Origin: Burkholderiaceae bacterium
GTDB lineage: Bacteria > Pseudomonadota > Gammaproteobacteria > Burkholderiales > Burkholderiaceae
Direction: 5' to 3'
Length of the DNA stretch: 5,564 nt
Assembly: GCA_947457745.1 (NCBI GenBank)
Contig: CANGWT010000120.1
Span: forward strand, 1-5,564
Below the pieces are notes generated by a model. The model was not told the DNA's origin. It did no database searches and saw only the letters and a program-made list of their open reading frames with translations. The first letter of the stretch is position 1. Each line of letters begins with the position of its first letter. Made by a program: the position numbers and the translations under genes. Shown here piece by piece: positions 1 through 5,564 of this stretch.

Positions 1-1160
1 ACTAAATGCTTCTTCATATAGCCCGGAATTTCTTTTTTGAATTGCTCTACAAAAACGGGTCGCTCAGGCCTTGGCCCCACAATCGACATCTTGCCTTGCA
101 AGACATTAATAAACTGCGGTAGCTCATCCAAACTAGTTGAACGTAGCCATTTAGAAAATGCTGTGACGGATTTTTTGGCTGAACCACCCCACACTACTTT
201 TCCTTCTTCAAGATCAACGGGCATTGTTCTGAATTTGTAGATCTCAAAAACCTCGCCATTCCAACCCACACGCTCTTGCCGATACAGTACTGGACCTGGA
301 GAGCTTAGCTTCACACCGATTGCCAATAGCAACATCAGAGGACTAATGAAGATCAAAATCAAGAGTGACAAGCAATAATCCTCTAAGGACTTAAGAAATA
401 AATTCATACCTGTCATTGGCGTGCCATACAGATCAATCATCTGCATGCCCAAGACTTCACTCACTCCATGATTGATTAAGCGAAATGAAAACCAATCCGG
501 TACAAAGCGAATGGTTGCTGTGCTCATTTGGAGATGCTCCATCACCATACGCATTTGGGATCCATCACCCATCGGTAAGGCTAGCCAAATTTCGTTTAAA
601 GATTGTTTAGCCAAAGCATCTAATTTGTTCGGATCTAATTCTTGTAATCTCTCTTGCACGCGATAACCAGACCAACTGGCATCCGTAATTCGGCGGGAGA
701 TTTCGTCAGCAGTGCTTCCAGCGCCCACAATGGCGATGTGGCGCAAATTGACACCTTTACTGCGATAGCGCCGGACTAAAAGATAGCTAAATAGTCTGCT
801 GCCACACAGCACCAATAAGCTAGCACCGGCCCAAGAAACCAACCAAAGCCGTGAATACATCTCGGTCGATTTACTAAAAACGAGCCACACCAAAATCAAG
901 ATCCAGGTCTTCAAAACTCCGGAGGCTACCTGACCAAAGAGCGCTATGAGGTTTCCACCACGCCAAGAGCGATAGGCGCGATTTGTTAAAAACAAATAAG
1001 CGAGACTAGCCAACACCATCAAAGATGTGTAGCGCTGTAAATCTAAATCAGGGTCTTTGAAAATCTGAATTGCAAAGAAAGTAGCTAGGCCAACCAAGTT
1101 AATGATGACAAAGTCAAAAATGCGAATCAAATACGAATTAATAATCAGGGATGCGGCCAT
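1..1160 (-). CDS. Undecaprenyl-phosphate sugar-1-phosphate transferase, WcaJ-like (partial, 3' end outside window)
   Basis: This membrane enzyme probably moves a hexose-1-phosphate (glucose in the WcaJ group) from a UDP-sugar onto undecaprenyl phosphate, the first step of a lipid-linked polysaccharide repeat unit. I translated 386 residues from ATG at 1160 with no stop before the window edge; relatives are about 460 residues, so roughly 70 C-terminal residues are missing. Hydrophobic segments lie near residues 9-31, 45-60, 80-96 and 107-129, then a nucleotide-fold-like middle domain with IVGAG at 144-148, then a fifth hydrophobic segment at 262-283. The catalytic domain follows: SSPGPVLYRQERVG at 286-299, YKFRTM at 308-313, TSLDELPQ with its Asp-Glu pair at 342-349, and VGPRP at 361-365. 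No clear Shine-Dalgarno precedes the ATG, and the next in-frame Met is about 48 codons in. It starts 17 bp after the GT9 gene, so the two are probably co-transcribed. The middle domain looks short. The family is secure; the exact sugar is inferred. Confidence 0.92.
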   Translation of the reverse strand, partial: MAASLIINSYLIRIFDFVIINLVGLATFFAIQIFKDPDLDLQRYTSLMVLASLAYLFLTNRAYRSWRGGNLIALFGQVASGVLKTWILILVWLVFSKSTEMYSRLWLVSWAGASLLVLCGSRLFSYLLVRRYRSKGVNLRHIAIVGAGSTADEISRRITDASWSGYRVQERLQELDPNKLDALAKQSLNEIWLALPMGDGSQMRMVMEHLQMSTATIRFVPDWFSFRLINHGVSEVLGMQMIDLYGTPMTGMNLFLKSLEDYCLSLLILIFISPLMLLLAIGVKLSSPGPVLYRQERVGWNGEVFEIYKFRTMPVDLEEGKVVWGGSAKKSVTAFSKWLRSTSLDELPQFINVLQGKMSIVGPRPERPVFVEQFKKEIPGYMKKHL

Positions 1161-1177
1161 CGTCGTATTTTGCAGTA

Positions 1178-2338
1178 CTAGTGAATGTTTATGGAAAATT
1201 TACGCAAAGCCTGAACAACATCTTGTACTGATATTTGATTCATGAGGTAGCTTGGGTTTTCTGGATATTCAAATCCTAAGTTCAAATAAGCGCCACCCTC
1301 ATTGCGCCCTGGCCCCAAAATAATCGGTTTTAGCTCTGAAGTACTCCCTGGGTAAATAGGGCCCCAACGATCTGGGTCAGTTGGGCCGTGCAAGGCTACC
1401 AAGGGCGCCCCCAATAAGGCGGCGAGATGCATAGTCCCAGTGTTTACTGAAACCACTCCGGCCGATTTCTGCAAATACGCAGCCGTTGTCACCAAATCCA
1501 CCTTGCCTGCCAAACTGGTCAGTACACCTTGTGCAAGAGGCTCAGGAAGGCTTTCAGCAATCTCAGCCAATAAGTTATCCGCCCTTGCCACATCACCAGG
1601 GCCACCAGTAATAAGAAGTCCGTAACCGGCTTTAAGGGCTCGATTTGCCAGCTCCACCCAAGATTGGAGCGGCCATTCCCGTAGCTCGAAGTGGTTTCCG
1701 CTGGCCCAAGGATGAAAAACAAGGTAGGGTTGCCTAATATTTAGGCAATTTATGCCGCCCAATGCTGTTAAGTCAATTTTAGGTAAAGAAGCTGATTTCA
1801 GCCCAAATGGGGCCAATAAAGCCCGAAAATTGTCTAATTCATGGGTTTTTGGGTTGTGGTCCACAACCCAATCATAGGAAAAGTGCCTATCTTGACCCAG
1901 GGTTCTAAACCCAAGCGTCCACTTTGCACCGCTCAGAGCACAAATTAAGGCGCCAATCCTGGGCCACTGAGAGGTATCCAGCAAAATATCGACAGGATGA
2001 GCTCGAACTTGCCTGATAGCAGCCCAAGGTTGGGTAATGGGCACCAAAACCAAGTTATCCCAGCCGCTAATCAGCTTAAATACGCCTGCATTGGCAGAAG
2101 TGGCAAAAATAGTGATTTTGAGCTGGGGATACGCTTTTTTAAGATCGCTAATGAGTACTGAGGCCAGCAAGGCATCGCCAATAGCGGCGAATACGCAGAT
2201 TCCCAGACTCCGGAAAGATGCCGGTTTGGGCCGTTTGGGTCGCAAAAGGCCCATCAGCAGTAAAAGAGGTACGCCCAAGCAGCGGTCAAGCTTGCGCAAT
2301 AGCGTGCGACCGCGCTCAGCATCCTTCTTCGCAACCAC
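1178..2338 (-). CDS. Glycosyltransferase family 9 (heptosyltransferase-like) protein
   Basis: This is a complete 386-residue GT-B fold glycosyltransferase of family 9, the family of the LPS heptosyltransferases. Its acceptor and donor cannot be read from sequence; the setting suggests a sugar-transfer step on a cell-surface glycan at the cytoplasmic face of the inner membrane. The N-terminal domain begins near residue 44, with AAIGDALLAS at 51-60 containing the Asp (D55) that matches the catalytic-base position of WaaC. The C-terminal domain shows FHPWASGN at 208-215, REWP at 220-223, GGPGD at 245-249 and the family signature VNTGTMHLAALLGAP at 298-312 followed by GPTDPDRWGP at 318-327. Residues 1-43 are an extension with basic residues around a hydrophobic stretch (GVPLLLLMGLL, 22-32), which may touch the membrane. 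The start is GTG: a stop codon lies directly upstream in frame, and GAGGG sits 9 nt before it. It leads the leftward unit with the WcaJ-like gene. Family confidence is high, specificity low. Confidence 0.93.
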   Translation of the reverse strand: MVAKKDAERGRTLLRKLDRCLGVPLLLLMGLLRPKRPKPASFRSLGICVFAAIGDALLASVLISDLKKAYPQLKITIFATSANAGVFKLISGWDNLVLVPITQPWAAIRQVRAHPVDILLDTSQWPRIGALICALSGAKWTLGFRTLGQDRHFSYDWVVDHNPKTHELDNFRALLAPFGLKSASLPKIDLTALGGINCLNIRQPYLVFHPWASGNHFELREWPLQSWVELANRALKAGYGLLITGGPGDVARADNLLAEIAESLPEPLAQGVLTSLAGKVDLVTTAAYLQKSAGVVSVNTGTMHLAALLGAPLVALHGPTDPDRWGPIYPGSTSELKPIILGPGRNEGGAYLNLGFEYPENPSYLMNQISVQDVVQALRKFSINIH

Positions 2339-2347
2339 CTAGCTATA

Positions 2348-2352
2348 CCCTC
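2348..2352 (-). promoter_or_regulatory. Ribosome binding site supporting the GTG start of the GT9 gene
   Basis: On the minus strand the bases read GAGGG, 9 nt before the GTG at 2338. A TAG lies directly upstream of that GTG in the same frame, so translation cannot start further out. The next in-frame Met (residue 29) falls in the hydrophobic stretch and I see no good ribosome site for it. Confidence 0.55.
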
Positions 2353-2403
2353 GGATTTTGCCCATGCTATTCAATTAACTTATTACACATTTTTATGTAC
2401 CCC

Positions 2404-2431
2404 ATTGTATTTGCTAGAAGTAATTGAGCAA
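2404..2431 (-). promoter_or_regulatory. Candidate sigma-70 promoter for the leftward GT9/WcaJ-like unit
   Basis: On the minus strand TTGCTC (2431-2426) and TACAAT (2409-2404) are separated by 16 bp. The -10 matches the consensus at five of six positions, the -35 at three of six. The predicted transcript would start near 2397, giving a leader of roughly 59 nt before the GTG. This is a match by eye with no experimental support. The short AT-rich intergenic region is the only place upstream of this unit for a dedicated promoter. Confidence 0.4.
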
Positions 2432-2452
2432 AGCTAGTTCCAAGATGATATT
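2424..2452 (+). promoter_or_regulatory. Candidate sigma-70 promoter for gmd-fcl
   Basis: TTGAGC (2424-2429) and GATATT (2447-2452) are 17 bp apart, each matching consensus at four of six positions. The transcript would begin near 2459, leaving a leader of about 50 nt before gmd. An alternative -10, TACAAT at 2463-2468, is a better hexamer (five of six) but has only a weak -35 (TTCCAA, 19-bp spacer). Which is used cannot be decided from sequence. Confidence 0.35.
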
Positions 2453-2508
2453 TAAACTAAATTACAATGTGATACTTGCTGATTAACCCGATTTATTAAG
2501 AAAACTCT

Positions 2509-3600
2509 ATGTCAAAATCAAAAGTTGCCCTGATCACAGGTATCACAGGCCAAGATGGTGCTTATTTAGCTGAGCTATTACTAAAAAAGGGTTATGAAGT
2601 ACACGGCATCAAGCGTCGCGCTTCACTTTTTAATACCGACCGTATCGACCACCTGTATCACGATCCTCATATTGAGGGCTCTAAATTAACTTTGCATCAT
2701 GGCGACTTAACTGACTCTTCTTGCTTAATTCGTATTATTCAGCAAACTCAGCCAGACGAAATCTATAACTTAGCTGCACAATCTCACGTAGCCGTCTCTT
2801 TCGAGGAGCCTGAGTACACGGCCAATTCAGATGCATTGGGTGCATTGCGTATTTTGGAAGCGATTCGCATCCTCAAGCTCGAGAAAAAGACCCGCTTCTA
2901 TCAAGCATCCACTTCCGAGCTCTATGGCTTGGTACAAGAAATCCCACAAAAAGAAACTACACCTTTTTATCCACGTAGCCCATACGCAGTTGCAAAACTG
3001 TACGCCTACTGGATCACAGTGAACTATCGCGAAGCCTATGGCATGTATGCCTGTAATGGCATCTTGTTTAACCACGAAAGCCCAATCCGTGGCGAAACAT
3101 TCGTTACTAGAAAAATTACTCGCGCCCTTGCCCGTATCAAATTAGGCATTCAGGATTGTTTATATCTTGGTAACTTGGATGCCAAGCGTGACTGGGGTCA
3201 TGCACGTGACTACGTAGAAATGCAATGGCTCATGCTCCAACAAGAAGTAGCGGAAGACTTTGTGATTGCTACTGGGGTTCAATATAGCGTTCGTCAATTT
3301 ATCGATTACGCTGCAAAAGAACTTGGTATTCAGATCACCTGGAAGGGTGAAGGCGTTGAGGAGAAGGGTTACGACGCTAGCGGTAAGTGCATCGTTGCTG
3401 TTGACCCACGCTACTTCCGCCCAACTGAAGTAGAAACATTACTTGGTGACGCCACCAAAGCCAAAGAAAAGCTCGGCTGGGTGCCAGTAACTTCATTTGA
3501 AGATCTCGTTAAAGAAATGGTTCGCGAAGACTTAAAAGGTGCGGAGCGTGATGAACTTGTGAAGAAACACGGCTACGCCACTTTAAGTCGCAATGAATAA
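2509..3600 (+). CDS. gmd: GDP-mannose 4,6-dehydratase
   Basis: This cytoplasmic NADP-dependent short-chain dehydrogenase/reductase converts GDP-D-mannose to GDP-4-keto-6-deoxy-D-mannose, the branch point to GDP-L-fucose and other 6-deoxyhexoses. The 363-residue length is normal for the family. The N-terminal Rossmann motif is TGITGQDG at 10-17. HHGDLTDSS (63-71) and YNLAAQSHV (86-94) follow, as in the E. coli enzyme. The catalytic set is intact: STSELYG at 134-140 with its Thr and Glu, and Tyr159 and Lys163 in the YxxxK motif. NHESPIRGETFVTRK at 188-202 and RDWGHARDYV at 227-236 are the usual substrate and cofactor contact segments. The ATG at 2509 puts the Rossmann motif at the usual distance; the ribosome site upstream is only a weak purine run (TAAGAAAA, 2497-2504). 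Its last 8 bases overlap the start of fcl, so the two products are probably made together. I see no sign of damage. Confidence 0.98.
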   Translation: MSKSKVALITGITGQDGAYLAELLLKKGYEVHGIKRRASLFNTDRIDHLYHDPHIEGSKLTLHHGDLTDSSCLIRIIQQTQPDEIYNLAAQSHVAVSFEEPEYTANSDALGALRILEAIRILKLEKKTRFYQASTSELYGLVQEIPQKETTPFYPRSPYAVAKLYAYWITVNYREAYGMYACNGILFNHESPIRGETFVTRKITRALARIKLGIQDCLYLGNLDAKRDWGHARDYVEMQWLMLQQEVAEDFVIATGVQYSVRQFIDYAAKELGIQITWKGEGVEEKGYDASGKCIVAVDPRYFRPTEVETLLGDATKAKEKLGWVPVTSFEDLVKEMVREDLKGAERDELVKKHGYATLSRNE

Positions 3601-4534
3601 AACAGTAAAGATTTATGTAGCAGGTCATCGCGGCATGGTGGGTAGTGGTATCACCCGCCTGCTTAAAGTACGTGGTTACGAGAACGTCATTACCCGCACT
3701 CATGCGGAGTTGGATCTCCTAAACCAAGCTGCAGTCCATGAGTTTCTAGCTACAGAAAAGCCTGACTATATTTTTATTGCTGCAGCTAAAGTAGGTGGCA
3801 TTCAGGCAAATAATATTTATCGTGCAGACTTTATTTATCAAAACCTGATGATTGAGTGCAACCTCACTCATGGCGCTTATCTGGCTGGCATCAACAACCT
3901 CATGTCTTTAGGTTCTAGCTGTATTTACCCAAGAGATTGCCCGCAGCCAATTAAGGAAGAGTATTTATTGACAGGCCCATTGGAGCAAACCAATGAGCCT
4001 TATGCCTTGGCAAAAATTGCTGGCATTAAGCTTTGCGAGAACTACAACCGTCAGTACGGCACAAAGTATGTCAGTGTGATGCCAACCAATTTGTATGGTC
4101 CAGGCGATAACTATGACCTCAATAATTCCCATGTATTACCAGCCTTAATCCGCAAAGCGCATGAAGCAAAATTGCGCAAAGACTCACATATGATGGTCTG
4201 GGGTTCAGGTAAAGTTCGTCGTGAGTTCTTGCATGTGGATGATATGGCGAGAGCCTGCGTCATGCTAATGGAACAGGGCTACGATGGCTCTTTTGTGAAT
4301 ATTGGCTGCGGTAATGACATCACCATCCGCGAACTCGTCGAGGAAGTAGTGGCAGTCGTTGGATTTGAGGGTGAATTGCAGTTTGACACCTCAAAACCCG
4401 ATGGCACTCCCCAAAAACTACTTGATGTTAGCAAGGCAAATAACTTGGGCTGGAAGGCAGAAATCCAACTGCGCCCTGGTATTACTGATGCCTATCAGTG
4501 GTTTTTAGAGAATATTGCCTCTACTTTGAAATAA
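3593..4534 (+). CDS. fcl: GDP-L-fucose synthase (GDP-4-keto-6-deoxymannose 3,5-epimerase-4-reductase)
   Basis: This bifunctional cytoplasmic enzyme takes the Gmd product, epimerises C3 and C5, and reduces C4 with NADPH to give GDP-L-fucose. The gene is also called wcaG. The 313-residue protein has normal length. Its Rossmann motif is GHRGMVG at 11-17, followed by AAAKVGGI at 63-70. The catalytic residues known from E. coli all have counterparts shifted by one: Ser108 and Cys110 in GSSCIYP, Tyr137 and Lys141 in EPYALAK, and His180 in NNSHVLPALIRK. REFLHVDDMA at 210-219 is also typical of the family. The ATG at 3593 lies inside the end of gmd (ATGAATAA), so translation is likely coupled by reinitiation; no strong independent ribosome site is visible. 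The gene is followed within 24 bp by an intrinsic terminator, which closes the gmd-fcl unit. Confidence 0.98.
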   Translation: MNKTVKIYVAGHRGMVGSGITRLLKVRGYENVITRTHAELDLLNQAAVHEFLATEKPDYIFIAAAKVGGIQANNIYRADFIYQNLMIECNLTHGAYLAGINNLMSLGSSCIYPRDCPQPIKEEYLLTGPLEQTNEPYALAKIAGIKLCENYNRQYGTKYVSVMPTNLYGPGDNYDLNNSHVLPALIRKAHEAKLRKDSHMMVWGSGKVRREFLHVDDMARACVMLMEQGYDGSFVNIGCGNDITIRELVEEVVAVVGFEGELQFDTSKPDGTPQKLLDVSKANNLGWKAEIQLRPGITDAYQWFLENIASTLK

Positions 4535-4557
4535 TTTCTCTCTTTTACGCAATCAGC

Positions 4558-4584
4558 AAGGGCCTACATGGCCCTTTTCTTTTA
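4558..4584 (+). terminator. Rho-independent terminator after fcl
   Basis: A perfect 7-bp stem, AAGGGCC (4558-4564) with GGCCCTT (4570-4576), encloses the five-base loop TACAT, and a T-rich tail TTCTTTTA follows. It lies 23 bp after the fcl stop. The reverse strand lacks a T-run after the stem, so it should act only on rightward transcription. It separates gmd-fcl from the guanylyltransferase gene, although read-through is possible. Confidence 0.85.
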
Positions 4585-4586
4585 GG

Positions 4587-4592
4587 TAAAAT
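4587..4592 (+). promoter_or_regulatory. Candidate -10 element (TAAAAT) for manC
   Basis: TAAAAT matches the -10 consensus at five of six positions and ends 6 nt before the ATG at 4599, so a transcript from it would begin at or next to the start codon. No convincing -35 is seen; the expected place falls in the terminator stem-loop. This is a tentative reading, supported mainly by the terminator just upstream, which implies that manC needs its own promoter. Confidence 0.3.
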
Positions 4593-4598
4593 CGCCCC

Positions 4599-5564
4599 AT
4601 GAACCTCAATTTTTCAATGGTAATTATTTGTGGGGGCGCCGGCTCCCGTTTGTGGCCCGTGTCTCGCGAGAACCGTCCCAAAGTGTTTATGCCGGTCGCA
4701 AGTCAACAATCGCTCCTGAGCGAAACCGCTAATCGCATTAGCTCTGCCAATCCTTGGCTTTGCATTGTGACTTCTGAGAGCTTAGGTTTTCAGGTGGTAG
4801 CGGACCTCAAAGATTCTGAACAAACAGCCAATCTCACCATCATTGAACCCTTACGTCGCAATACTGCACCAGCCGTTCTATTCGCTGCACTAGCAGCCAA
4901 GCATGCTGGTCGTGGCAATATTCCCATGCTCGTTTTGCCAGCTGACCATGTCATTCATGACAAGGTGGGTTTTGAGATGGCAGTTGCGAAAGCTGTCGAG
5001 TTTGCCCATGAAGGTCATTTAGTGACATTTGGTATTCCACCGACTCATGCTGAAATTGGTTATGGCTACCTCAAGCTCGGCAATCCCGCCAATACCTCAG
5101 GCAAGGCAGAGGGTCGGGTTGTTGAACAGTTTGTAGAAAAACCCGCTCTGGCATTAGCTGAAAAATATGTCGCCGCCGGAAACTATCACTGGAACTCAGG
5201 CATGTTCTGCTTTACGCCAGACACCCTTTTACAAGTCGCTCATGACATTGCGCCGCAACTCTCAAAACAGGTCGAGGCCTGCTGGAGTGCCAGCACCCAA
5301 GCAAATGGTGATAATGCTCTCAACACCACAGTCAATCTAGATAAGACAACTATGAGCGCCATCGAAGATATCTCTCTCGATTACGCCATCATGGAAAAAG
5401 CACCTAATGTGGTTTCCGTTAACGCCAGCTTTGACTGGGATGACGTTGGCTCATGGGATGCCATGGCAAAGCACTTCCCTGAAGATGAACACGGCAATGC
5501 AGCTCAAGGTAAAGCGATTTTTGTCGACTCAAAAAATAACTTTGTATTCGGACGTGAGCGCTTA
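4599..5564 (+). CDS. manC: Mannose-1-phosphate guanylyltransferase (partial, 3' end outside window)
   Basis: The enzyme joins mannose-1-phosphate and GTP to make GDP-mannose, the substrate of the neighbouring Gmd. I read 322 codons from ATG at 4599 with no stop before the window edge. The nucleotidyltransferase domain is complete in outline: GGAGSRLWPVSRENRPKVF at 12-30 is the GTP-binding signature, then RRNTAPAV at 86-93, LPADHVI at 113-119, IGYGYLKLG at 153-161, VEQFVEKP at 175-182, NSGMFCF at 199-205, ISLDYAIMEK at 257-266 and WDDVGSWDA at 280-288. Family members are either about 350 residues or about 470, the latter with a C-terminal mannose-6-phosphate isomerase cupin domain; the frame continues past the window, so which form this is cannot be seen. 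Val29 and Arg86 replace the usual Gln and Gly of two motifs. Met7 (4617) is a possible alternative start. An AGG at 4584-4586 is 12 nt from the ATG, a poor ribosome site. Confidence 0.94.
   Translation, partial: MNLNFSMVIICGGAGSRLWPVSRENRPKVFMPVASQQSLLSETANRISSANPWLCIVTSESLGFQVVADLKDSEQTANLTIIEPLRRNTAPAVLFAALAAKHAGRGNIPMLVLPADHVIHDKVGFEMAVAKAVEFAHEGHLVTFGIPPTHAEIGYGYLKLGNPANTSGKAEGRVVEQFVEKPALALAEKYVAAGNYHWNSGMFCFTPDTLLQVAHDIAPQLSKQVEACWSASTQANGDNALNTTVNLDKTTMSAIEDISLDYAIMEKAPNVVSVNASFDWDDVGSWDAMAKHFPEDEHGNAAQGKAIFVDSKNNFVFGRERL

Noticed and set aside
37..666. Two short plus-strand open frames (37-240 and 472-666)
   Set aside because: Both lie opposite the WcaJ-like gene, whose minus-strand frame carries all the family motifs; they are antisense shadows.
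576..674. Possible frameshift in the WcaJ-like gene at the shortened segment
   Set aside because: The same frame carries family sequence before and after the gap, so a frameshift is not needed; a clean in-frame loss fits better.
2037..2342. A 101-codon open frame on the plus strand opposite the start of the GT9 gene
   Set aside because: It is wholly antisense to a well-supported GT9 coding region, and its translation shows no domain or ribosome site.
2387..2398. Palindrome ACAT-TTTT-ATGT in the divergent intergenic region
   Set aside because: The arms are only 4 bp and AT-rich, the pairing does not extend outward, and it is expected by chance in such sequence.
2827..3075. Overlapping short open frames on both strands inside gmd
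   Set aside because: They fall within the conserved catalytic region of gmd and have no features of their own.
1..5564. tRNA or rRNA genes, CRISPR arrays, insertion sequences, long repeats
   Set aside because: I looked for cloverleaf-like segments, regularly spaced repeats and transposase motifs and saw none; coding genes fill nearly the whole window.

Overview
The window is an envelope-polysaccharide (exopolysaccharide, capsule or O-antigen) locus of a Gram-negative bacterium. Moderate GC, a beta-proteobacterial style of glycosyltransferase and compact intergenic spaces suggest Burkholderiales, possibly Polynucleobacter or a relative. That placement is an impression from protein and codon style; no marker gene is present to prove it.

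The layout is two divergent transcription units around a 170-bp intergenic region (2339-2508). Leftwards on the minus strand runs a family-9 glycosyltransferase (1178-2338). It is followed after 17 bp by a WcaJ-type undecaprenyl-phosphate sugar-1-phosphate transferase (1-1160, cut off by the window's left edge). Rightwards on the plus strand run gmd (2509-3600) and fcl (3593-4534), which overlap by 8 bp and end at a clear intrinsic terminator (4558-4584). A mannose-1-phosphate guanylyltransferase gene follows immediately (4599 to beyond the right edge).

The three plus-strand genes form a near-complete route to GDP-L-fucose. ManC makes GDP-mannose from mannose-1-phosphate and GTP. Gmd dehydrates it to GDP-4-keto-6-deoxy-mannose. 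Fcl epimerises and reduces that to GDP-L-fucose. The minus-strand pair would use sugar donors at the membrane: the WcaJ-like enzyme loads the first sugar phosphate onto undecaprenyl phosphate, and the GT9 protein transfers a further sugar. Phosphomannomutase, a fucosyltransferase, flippase and polymerase are not seen here and would be expected nearby.

I see no undescribed system: this is ordinary, intact polysaccharide biosynthesis. The points worth a second look are modest. They are back-to-back promoters that may share their -35 region, a terminator abutting a possible leaderless manC start, a shortened middle domain in the WcaJ-like protein, and a few substitutions at normally conserved motif positions in the GT9 and ManC proteins.
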